Assembly: GCA_048463395.1 (NCBI GenBank)
Contig: DBFWPL010000002.1
Span: 25,532-89,531 of the forward strand
Origin: JAGAJR01 sp048463395
Lineage (GTDB): Bacteria > Pseudomonadota > Alphaproteobacteria > RF32 > CAG-239
Reading direction: 5' to 3'
DNA length: 64,000 bases
Below the pieces are notes generated by a model. That model saw only the letters and a list, made by a program, of their open reading frames with translations, did no database searches and had not been told where the DNA came from. Positions 57,759 to 64,000 of the stretch are shown piece by piece (position 1 is the stretch's first letter; every line of letters begins with the position of its first letter). A program made the position numbers and the translations under genes.

Positions 57759-60245
57759 ATGACTACAAATAATGCGAGATACAACGGCAAAGCTTCTTTT
57801 GACGAATGGAAGAAAGAGTGGGATTTGGAAGAACGTTATAATTTCCATAAAATTGAGGAAAAATGGCAGAGAATTTGGGAGGCTGAAAAAGCTTACAAAG
57901 TCGAGATAGATAAAAATAAAGAGAAGTTTTATGCTTTGGTTGAGTTTCCGTATCCGTCAGGTGCCGGTTTGCATGTGGGACACCCTCGCTCTTACACGGC
58001 TTTGGATGTGATTTCCCGCAAAAAACGCATGCAGGGTTTTAATGTGTTGTATCCGATGGGGTTTGATGCTTTCGGACTTCCGGCAGAAAACTATGCGATT
58101 AAAACAGGGGTTCATCCGGCTGTTTCCACCAAGGCCAATATTGAAAACTTTACCCGTCAGTTGAAGTCAATCGGCTTCAGCTTTGACTGGGACAGATGTA
58201 TCAATACGTCTTCTCCGGAATATTATAAATGGACACAATGGATGTTCATTAAATTCTTTGAAAAAGGATTGGCTTATAAAGATAAAATCGCGATTAACTG
58301 GTGTCCGTCCTGTAAAGTCGGTTTGGCGAACGAAGAGGTTGTCAACGGCTGTTGTGAGAGATGTGGGGCACAGGTTGTTCGCAAAAATAAAGAGCAGTGG
58401 ATGATTGCGATTACCAAATATGCCGATCGTTTGATTAATGATTTGGATGATTTGGATTTTATTGACAGAGTAAAATCTCAGCAAATTAACTGGATTGGAC
58501 GTTCTGAAGGAGCTGAACTGGATTTCGGTTTGGTTGATAAAGACGGAAATGAGTTAGAAGATAAGACAATCACCGTTTTTACAACCCGTCCGGATACGAC
58601 TTTCGGCGTTACTTATATGGTTTTGGCTCCGGAGCATGAGTTTGTGCAGAAATATATGGATAAGTTTGAAAACCCTGCTGAAATTAAGGCCTATGTTGAA
58701 GAAACGGCGAAAAAATCCGATTTGCAAAGGAATATGAGCGATGATAAAACCGGTGTAGAGCTAAAAGGTATTAGGGCTAGAAATCCATATACCGGAAATT
58801 TGATACCTGTTTATATTTCCGATTATGTTTTGACCGGTTACGGTACGGGGGCTGTTATGGGTATGCCTGGTCATGATCAGCGAGATTGGGATTTTGCTAC
58901 GAAATTCGGGTTGCCGATTATATCTATTTTAGATGGTGTTGATGTTAGTGAGAAAGCCGGAGAAGGTGATGCACCACACATTAATTCAGGTTTTTTGAAC
59001 GGCATGAAAAATGATGAGGCTGTTAAGGCAGCGACAAATTATGCCGTTGAACACGGTTTCGGAAAAGCGAAGGTGAATTATAAACTGCGTGATTGGGTAT
59101 TTTCCCGTCAACGTTACTGGGGCGAACCTATTCCGATGGTTTATTGTGAGAAATGCGGTTGGCAGCCGATACCGGAATCCGAACTTCCGCTGACTTTGCC
59201 TGAAGTTCCGGATTATCATCCGAATGATGAGGGCGAATCGCCTTTATCAAAAGCAGGAGATTGGTTGAATGCGACTTGTCCGAAATGCGGCGGATATGCC
59301 CGCAGAGAAACCGATACCATGCCGAACTGGGCAGGGTCTTCTTGGTATTTTCTGCGTTATTGCGATCCTCACAATGATAAGGAGTTCGCTTCTAAAGAAG
59401 CTTTGGATTACTGGATGAATGTTGACTGGTACAACGGTGGTATGGAACATACAACCCTGCACTTGCTGTATTCCCGTTTTTGGCACAAATTCCTAAATGA
59501 TTGTGGTTTGGTGCCGACCAAAGAACCTTACAACAAACGGACTTCTCATGGTATGATTTTGGCCGAGAACGGCGAGAAAATGTCTAAATCCCGCGGCAAT
59601 GTGATTAATCCGGATGATATTATTGACGCTTACGGAGCCGATACATTCCGTTTGTATGAAATGTTTATCGGTCCGTTTGATCAGGTTGCCATGTGGTCCG
59701 ATGAAAGTTTGATGGGTGTTTATCGTTTTGTAAACAAAGTTTACGGTTTGTTTGCAAAAGTTGATAAAAACTTACAACCGAGTGCCGATGATTTGCGTCA
59801 AATGCACAAGACGATTTTGGATGTTACCGACCGTATTGATCAAATGAAGTTTAACACCGCGGTTTCTTCTCTGATGACCTATGTCAACTATTTGTCCGGA
59901 AAAGAAAAAATCGCTGCAGAATTGTATACAGCATTGCTGAAACTGATGTCTCCGTTCACACCGCACTTGGCGGAAGAGATGTGGGCAAGAATGGGTAATG
60001 ATACTTTAATTGTTACCGAAAGCTGGCCTAAAGGAGACAAGTCTTTGGCTCAGGATAATGTGATTACGATGGCGGTTCAGGTTTGCGGCAAAATGCGTGG
60101 AACAATTGATGTTCCGGCTGAGACTTCCCGTGAGGAAATTGAAAAAATCGTGTTGTCTTTGGATAATGTCAAACGTCAGATTGAAGGACGTGAAATTAAA
60201 AAGATTATTGTCGTTCCGAAGAAAATCGTTAACATTGTGGCTTAA
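57759..60245 (+). CDS. leuS: Leucyl-tRNA synthetase
   Basis: 828-aa class I aminoacyl-tRNA synthetase charging tRNA-Leu. HIGH motif as 'FPYPSGAGLHVGHPRSYTALDVISR', the CP1 editing domain ('TVFTTRPDTTFGVTYMVLAPEH', 'GYGTGAVMGMPGHDQRDWDFA'), 'WNEPIPMVYCEKCGW'-type zinc Cys residues ('YCEKCG', 'CPKCGG') and KMSKS as 'GEKMSKSRGNVINPDDI'. Length a little under the 850-870 typical in alphaproteobacteria. AAGGA upstream. First enzyme of the leuS-lptE-holA block. Confidence 0.96.
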   Translation: MTTNNARYNGKASFDEWKKEWDLEERYNFHKIEEKWQRIWEAEKAYKVEIDKNKEKFYALVEFPYPSGAGLHVGHPRSYTALDVISRKKRMQGFNVLYPMGFDAFGLPAENYAIKTGVHPAVSTKANIENFTRQLKSIGFSFDWDRCINTSSPEYYKWTQWMFIKFFEKGLAYKDKIAINWCPSCKVGLANEEVVNGCCERCGAQVVRKNKEQWMIAITKYADRLINDLDDLDFIDRVKSQQINWIGRSEGAELDFGLVDKDGNELEDKTITVFTTRPDTTFGVTYMVLAPEHEFVQKYMDKFENPAEIKAYVEETAKKSDLQRNMSDDKTGVELKGIRARNPYTGNLIPVYISDYVLTGYGTGAVMGMPGHDQRDWDFATKFGLPIISILDGVDVSEKAGEGDAPHINSGFLNGMKNDEAVKAATNYAVEHGFGKAKVNYKLRDWVFSRQRYWGEPIPMVYCEKCGWQPIPESELPLTLPEVPDYHPNDEGESPLSKAGDWLNATCPKCGGYARRETDTMPNWAGSSWYFLRYCDPHNDKEFASKEALDYWMNVDWYNGGMEHTTLHLLYSRFWHKFLNDCGLVPTKEPYNKRTSHGMILAENGEKMSKSRGNVINPDDIIDAYGADTFRLYEMFIGPFDQVAMWSDESLMGVYRFVNKVYGLFAKVDKNLQPSADDLRQMHKTILDVTDRIDQMKFNTAVSSLMTYVNYLSGKEKIAAELYTALLKLMSPFTPHLAEEMWARMGNDTLIVTESWPKGDKSLAQDNVITMAVQVCGKMRGTIDVPAETSREEIEKIVLSLDNVKRQIEGREIKKIIVVPKKIVNIVA

Positions 60246-60254
60246 GGAAAGTAG

Positions 60255-60824
60255 ATGAAAAAATATCCGGCATTGGTTCTTTGTTTTCTGTTTGTTTCTT
60301 CCTGTGGTTTTGAACCGCTGTATGTGCAGAAAAAGCATGATAATATGTGGTATTTCAGCGGTAATTTTGATACATCCATTTCTTCTGAAATGGCAAAGGT
60401 TAAAGTTGAAGCCTCGGGAGAACGTTTCGGACAGATGATAAGGAATCAGTTACTGGATATGTTGACACCAAGAGGTGTTCCTTCCAAGCCTAAGTATCGT
60501 CTGTATATTGAACCGATGGACAAAGAAGTTATTCAGCAGGCTTTGCGAAGTGATATTACGGCGACGCGTGAACGGGTTCAATATATGGTGAGTTATATGA
60601 TGTATAACGGAGATGAGCTTGTTGTCAACGGAAACAGCGTAGCTTATGTCAGCTATGATATTCTCTCAAATCCGTATTCTACTACCATGGCACAGAAAAA
60701 GACCGAGAAAGACGCGGCCAAGATTATTGCTGATGACATTGCTTTGCGTATCGGGGCTTATTTCCATACGATTATAACCAAAAAGGGCAGTTTAAGTGAT
60801 TTTCAAACAAGTTCAGATAGATAA
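60255..60824 (+). CDS. lptE: LPS-assembly lipoprotein LptE-like
   Basis: 189-aa outer-membrane lipoprotein that plugs LptD and is needed for lipopolysaccharide export. Lipobox 'FVSSCGFEPLY' (Cys about residue 17) with the G-F-x-P-L-Y that is typical of LptE; the rest is a compact alpha/beta domain with 'RDITATRERVQYMVSYMMYNGDELVVNGNSVAYVSYDI'-type strands. Its 3' end overlaps holA by 29 nt, the conserved alphaproteobacterial arrangement after leuS. Confidence 0.9.
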   Translation: MKKYPALVLCFLFVSSCGFEPLYVQKKHDNMWYFSGNFDTSISSEMAKVKVEASGERFGQMIRNQLLDMLTPRGVPSKPKYRLYIEPMDKEVIQQALRSDITATRERVQYMVSYMMYNGDELVVNGNSVAYVSYDILSNPYSTTMAQKKTEKDAAKIIADDIALRIGAYFHTIITKKGSLSDFQTSSDR

Positions 60825-61833
60825 GTTTCTGAAAAAGCCGGACAACTCGCTTAAATGTGTTGTGGTTTACGGAAGCAATGAAGGATTGCAGGCCGAATAT
60901 GTTAAAAAGTTTACGGCGGCGATTTCTCCTGACTTGTATGATCCTTTTCGGGTTGTTTATTTGAACGGGAGCGATGTTAATTCTGATGCGGGAATTTTGT
61001 TCGGGGAGTATAACGGACAATCGCTGATGGGCGGCCGCCGAGTGGTTGTTATTCGGGATGCGGACAATAATCTGACCAAACATCTTAGGGCTTTGTTTGA
61101 CGGTTCCGTGTCGGATACTTTGGTGATTATCTCCTCTTCAACCCTGAATAAAAGTTCTTCGTTGGTTAAGTTGGCAACCGAAAGCGATGATTTTGCCCTG
61201 ATTGCCTGTTATGAAGATCGGGATGAAGATATTTTCTCAACCGCAAAAACGATGTTTGTCGAGAATGGTTTTACAATCAACAACGAGGCTTTGCAGCTTT
61301 TGTGTTCCCGTCTTTCCAATGATCGAAAATCCAATCTCGGGGAGATTGAAAAACTGATAACTTATATGGGAGATCGTAAAAACATTACGGTTGAGAATGT
61401 GGTCAGCATTATCAGTGATAATTCCGCATCCAATACGGATGATGTTTGTTATTTTGCGGCCGGCGGATATGCCGAGAAAGCTTTGGCCGCCTATGTCAAA
61501 CTTTTGAATGAGGGAAGTGAACCGATTTCTATTATCCGAAGTTTGACGTATCATTTTAATAAAATTCTTTCCTGTATGGCGGTTATGGAACAAGGGGAAA
61601 CTTTGGACAAAGCGATGTATAAGCTGACGCCGAGAGTGATTTTTTTCAGGGAAAGCAGTTTCAAACGTCAGGTAAGCATTTGGCCGAAGGATAAGGTTTT
61701 CGGGGTTTTGGATTTGTTGTATAAGTGTGAGAAAGATTGCAAAACAACCAATATGCCGGTTGACGAGATTGTCAGCTATGCACTTATGCAGATTGCTTCG
61801 GCCGCGGCTAAGCTTGGGCGTTCCCCTTATTAA
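60796..61833 (+). CDS. holA: DNA polymerase III delta subunit
   Basis: 345-aa clamp-loader subunit. N-terminal 'CVVVYGSNEGLQAEYVKKF', 'SLMGGRRVVVIRDADNNLTKHLRAL' and 'LVIISSSTLNKSSSLVKLATES' are typical of delta; the helical C-terminus follows. The start is GTG 60796 with AAGGG 8 nt upstream, inside the lptE 3' end. The 3' end overlaps a convergent gene by 26 nt. Confidence 0.92.
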   Translation: MIFKQVQIDKFLKKPDNSLKCVVVYGSNEGLQAEYVKKFTAAISPDLYDPFRVVYLNGSDVNSDAGILFGEYNGQSLMGGRRVVVIRDADNNLTKHLRALFDGSVSDTLVIISSSTLNKSSSLVKLATESDDFALIACYEDRDEDIFSTAKTMFVENGFTINNEALQLLCSRLSNDRKSNLGEIEKLITYMGDRKNITVENVVSIISDNSASNTDDVCYFAAGGYAEKALAAYVKLLNEGSEPISIIRSLTYHFNKILSCMAVMEQGETLDKAMYKLTPRVIFFRESSFKRQVSIWPKDKVFGVLDLLYKCEKDCKTTNMPVDEIVSYALMQIASAAAKLGRSPY

Positions 61834-62122
61834 GAATCCTGTCCATTTCTTCTTGAGAAACAGTTCCCTTAACGGTAAACAGGATATATCCTTTTTTGAA
61901 TAGAAAACGGGCGTATAAGCGGTTGTATGTGAATGCCATCGGGATGGATGATAAGCCGAAGGTAATTAAATATGCCATCAGCCAAAGCAATCCGTTTATC
62001 CAATCTCTTCTTGAAAAAGGAACGCAGAAGCCAAACAGCAGGCAGCTCCATGAAAAGCCGAGAGGAGCAGTTTTAATAAGCTGTGTCCGCGGGTTTTTTA
62101 AAATTAAAATGTTGTTTGTCAT
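61808..62122 (-). CDS. Small membrane protein (DUF2628/HrgC-like)
   Basis: 104 aa with a Pro-containing cytosolic start, 'KTAPLGFSWSCLLFGFCVPFSRRDWINGLLWLMAYLI' then a second hydrophobic segment, and 'MAFTYNRLYARFLFKKGYI', as in small DUF2628-type proteins with two or three membrane spans and the basic R-x-x-x-x-K end. Function unknown. Convergent and overlapping with holA. Confidence 0.65.
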   Translation of the reverse strand: MTNNILILKNPRTQLIKTAPLGFSWSCLLFGFCVPFSRRDWINGLLWLMAYLITFGLSSIPMAFTYNRLYARFLFKKGYILFTVKGTVSQEEMDRILNKGNAQA

Positions 62123-62216
62123 GATTTATAAAATTCCTGTATTTTTTCTCTTTTATATATAAACTGGCAAAAAATACAAGATGGTAATTTTTGAGAGTAA
62201 AAAGGTAGAGAAACTT

Positions 62217-62696
62217 ATGCAAAAAATGCTTACATATTGGAATAAAAAGTTGATACAACCGATGAAAAGACAGTATCGGGATCCACGCTATTTGGCTCGG
62301 GCAACTTCCATCGGCATGGGGTTGGCTTTTGCTCCTTTTCCGGGGCAGATTCCGGTAGTGGCGGCGATTTGGGTTTTGGCCAGAAAATTGAAATGGCGTT
62401 TCAGTTTGGTCGTCAGTTTGGCGTGGACGTTTATTTCCAATGTTTTTACCAATCTGCCGTTGTTTTACCTGTATTATCTGGTCGGTAATTTTTTAAGAGG
62501 AAAAAAGGATGTTTTAAGTTATGGGAGTATTCAGGCCAGATTTGACAGCGGTTTATTTTACGGAATTAAGGATGTGGCGACGGAACTGGGACTGAGTATT
62601 GTTTTGGGCAGTTGTGTATTTATGTTTGTGTTTGGTATTCTGGGATATTTTTTCGGTTATTGGTGTGGCGTGAGAAATAAAAAAACCTCCGGTTAA
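62217..62696 (+). CDS. DUF2062 membrane protein
   Basis: About 159 aa. The DUF2062 pattern is clear: 'DPRYLARATSIGMGLAFAPFPGQIPVVAAIWVLARKLKWRFSLVVSLAWTFISNVFTNLPLFYLYYLVGNFL', then two further membrane segments. Function unknown; usually next to envelope genes. Start uncertain: ATG 62217 has AAGG 13 nt upstream, ATG 62181 has none, ATG 62226 is also possible. The terminator overlaps its last codons. Confidence 0.78.
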   Translation: MQKMLTYWNKKLIQPMKRQYRDPRYLARATSIGMGLAFAPFPGQIPVVAAIWVLARKLKWRFSLVVSLAWTFISNVFTNLPLFYLYYLVGNFLRGKKDVLSYGSIQARFDSGLFYGIKDVATELGLSIVLGSCVFMFVFGILGYFFGYWCGVRNKKTSG

Positions 62697-62705
62697 GGAG
62701 GTTTT
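62679..62705. terminator. Bidirectional terminator
   Basis: AAAAAACCTCC/GGAGGTTTT hairpin between the convergent DUF2062 and DUF378 genes. Confidence 0.85.
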
Positions 62706-62713
62706 GAGAATTG

Positions 62714-62905
62714 TTAATTGCGAATTAGTGTGAAATAGTAGAAAAAAGTGTAAATTGACGATAATCCCACCAAGACATATGTGAGGGGCGTAAAGAAAGT
62801 GGCTCCGAACAAGAAGGTTACCAGATTGAAGTCAAACAGACCGACAAGTCCCCAGTTTAAACCGCCGATAACGGTTAACAGCAGTGCTAATTTTGCGTAC
62901 CACAT
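62714..62905 (-). CDS. DUF378 small membrane protein
   Basis: 63 aa, two membrane helices: 'LALLLTVIGGLNWGLVGLFDFNLVTFLFG' (N-W-G-L-V-G-L is the DUF378 hallmark) and 'LTYVLVGLSSIYTFFYYFTL'. Function unknown. GGAG precedes the ATG. Confidence 0.88.
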   Translation of the reverse strand: MWYAKLALLLTVIGGLNWGLVGLFDFNLVTFLFGATFFTPLTYVLVGLSSIYTFFYYFTLIRN

Positions 62906-62986
62906 GATTTTCTCCTAAAAAATGTTTTAAAATGTTTGTATTTATGATATATATCCGCGTAAGTGAAATTCAACCGACGGAAAAAG

Positions 62987-63685
62987 ATGTACAGCGAAAA
63001 ATTTTTGAAATTTATAGAAATGTGGCAGAAGGAATATGCCATTGAACGGACGATTGACGAGAAGGTTTGTGTTGACAGAGACGGTAACCCTATTCCTTGG
63101 TATACCTATCCGGCAATAGAGTATTTGTCGCAGTTTGATTACAGCGAAAAAAAGGTTTTTGAATACGGCTGCGGCTATTCTTCCATGTTTTGGGCGGCGA
63201 GAGCAAAAAAAGTTGTCAGTATTGAAGACCAACAGGTTTGGTATGACAAATGGATTGCCGAGTTTAAGGCCGACAATTGGGAAATCCGTTTTCGGGATGA
63301 AGGAGAACTTTACAATAAAGCCATTTATGAAGATGATGAAGTGTATGACGTGATAGTCGTTGATGGTAAACGGCGGGCTTTTTGTGCCGAGGATGCAACA
63401 CAACGCTTGGCCTCCGGCGGATTTATCATTCTGGATGACAGTGATAGGATTAATACCAGCAAGGAATATGTCGCTGCCGTTGATTGCCTGAAAAAAGCAA
63501 ATTTAATTCAGGTGGATTTTTATGGCTTTTGCCCGATGAACAATTATACAAAAACGACTTCGGTGTTTTTAAGCCGGGATTTTAATTTCGAATCACTTTA
63601 TACTATTCAACCGATTAACGGCTGGGGGAATCTGTGGTCGATGACCAGACGGGACAGAAAGCTGTTTTTCAAAAAGCAGAAATAG
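62987..63685 (+). CDS. SAM-dependent methyltransferase-like protein
   Basis: 232-aa soluble protein. Motif I-like 'KVFEYGCGYSSMFWAARAKKVVSIED' binds S-adenosylmethionine; 'VYDVIVVDGKRRAFCAEDATQRLASGGFIILDDSD' continues the Rossmann strands. C-terminal 'FYGFCPMNNYTKTTSVFLSRDF' matches proteins found in polysaccharide loci that methylate sugars or lack a known substrate. ATG 62987 (GGA 6 nt upstream) is chosen over the GTG at 62963. Ends at a terminator. Confidence 0.8.
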   Translation: MYSEKFLKFIEMWQKEYAIERTIDEKVCVDRDGNPIPWYTYPAIEYLSQFDYSEKKVFEYGCGYSSMFWAARAKKVVSIEDQQVWYDKWIAEFKADNWEIRFRDEGELYNKAIYEDDEVYDVIVVDGKRRAFCAEDATQRLASGGFIILDDSDRINTSKEYVAAVDCLKKANLIQVDFYGFCPMNNYTKTTSVFLSRDFNFESLYTIQPINGWGNLWSMTRRDRKLFFKKQK

Positions 63686-63686
63686 A

Positions 63687-63715
63687 AAAACCCCTCTCGT
63701 TTGAGAGGGGTTTTG
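63687..63715. terminator. Bidirectional terminator
   Basis: AAAAACCCCTCTC/GAGAGGGGTTTT hairpin, nearly identical to the one at 11829-11855, between the methyltransferase and a secreted Cys-rich gene. Confidence 0.85.
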
Positions 63716-63723
63716 AGTTAAGA

Positions 63724-64000
63724 TTAGAAAGAAGCGATACAATATCCAGAAGTTGCGGTGCAGGTAGACGAGGAGTAATCACTTACAGAGTTAGAAGAGC
63801 CACATACATAAGAACAGTTTCCGGAAGTCCAAAAGAAGGTACAACCGCTGCCAACCTTTTTACCGAGGGCTATATCGTTTCCTGAAGCCAATCCCCAATC
63901 CATTCCGCAAGTCGATCTGCTTATGCAGTAGTTGGATACTTCGGTTTGTGTACCGGAGTATGCACCGGTAGAAATGATGGTACCGTGCTGACCGGTAGAG
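63724..64000 (-). CDS. Secreted Cys-rich protein, C-terminal part (truncated by window edge)
   Basis: The - strand is open from the window edge to a TAA at 63724-63726, giving at least 92 codons without any internal start that would make it whole. The translated end is Gly/Ser/Thr-rich with regularly placed Cys: 'SNYCISRSTCGMDWGL', 'GSGCTFFWTSGNCSYVCGSS' and 'STCTATSGYCIASF'. This disulfide-type composition resembles the two secreted proteins at 11867-13564 and predicts an extracellular or surface protein. The 5' part, including any signal or prepilin leader, is outside the window. Confidence 0.65.
   Translation of the reverse strand, partial: STGQHGTIISTGAYSGTQTEVSNYCISRSTCGMDWGLASGNDIALGKKVGSGCTFFWTSGNCSYVCGSSNSVSDYSSSTCTATSGYCIASF

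Noticed and set aside
1..64000. CRISPR arrays, transposases, integrases, rRNA
   Set aside because: I scanned for regular spacer repeats and for the usual enzyme motifs and saw none; the only repeats are those listed.

Overview
The window reads as a chromosome segment of an AT-rich, Gram-negative alphaproteobacterium, probably host/gut-associated. The clearest lineage sign is the DUF3576 lipoprotein - leuS - lptE - holA block (57279-61833). Family-4 uracil-DNA glycosylase, a Slt-type transglycosylase, groESL, htpG, bipA and rsmB look vertically inherited. Several genes (pyrF, pyrE, an SPFH lipoprotein, small membrane proteins) look Bacteroidota-like, lack Shine-Dalgarno sequences and use more C-ending codons, which suggests gene exchange in a gut community. 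Taxonomy is an inference; no rRNA is present.

Layout. 1-4.4 kb: 3' part of a uracil-DNA glycosylase, two related exported proteins of unknown function, a periplasmic lytic transglycosylase. 4.5-9.5 kb: small membrane protein, a conserved unknown, an FAD oxidoreductase, then ugd-galE for nucleotide sugars. 9.5-13.6 kb is accessory: an orphan phage tail-fibre/assembly pair, a SIMPL protein and two secreted Cys-rich proteins, one with simple-sequence repeats in its promoter and coding region. 13.7-26.4 kb: nagA-nagB, a peptidase, a MazG-like protein, an AlgJ/AlgI-like polysaccharide O-acetylation pair, a YqeK-like protein, two glycosyltransferases and rfbA-C-D-B (dTDP-L-rhamnose). Together with ugd/galE this is a dispersed surface-polysaccharide supply. 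26.4-39.4 kb: a small HTH protein, a candidate structured small RNA, bipA, a PfkB kinase, divergent pyrF/pyrE, ferredoxin, htpG, a prepilin peptidase-like protein, a voltage-gated cation channel with an unusual selectivity filter, groES-groEL. 39.4-46.3 kb: a large HExxH-containing protein, an SPFH lipoprotein, and two tRNA genes (Gly-GCC, Ser-CGA), each followed by a related ~150-bp structured element that ends in a copy of that tRNA's 3' end. 46.3-50.3 kb: a TetR-controlled operon (tetR, dxs-like, flavodoxin, a frameshifted small exported ORF, carboxymuconolactone decarboxylase/cupin) with two palindromic operators around a clear promoter. 50.3-57.1 kb: a CPA2 antiporter and an operon rsmB - PanE-like - degenerate WecA/MraY-like - TPR. 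57.2-64 kb: the leuS block, small membrane proteins, a methyltransferase-like protein and the 3' end of another secreted Cys-rich gene.

The most novel signals are (1) the two tRNA-3'-end-linked structured elements with compensating stem changes, (2) the ~160-nt candidate RNA with its own promoter and terminator, (3) the TetR-dxs-flavodoxin operon, (4) the channel with a TLDGW filter and (5) repeat tracts placed where they could phase-vary a surface protein. No CRISPR array, integrase, transposase or rRNA was seen.
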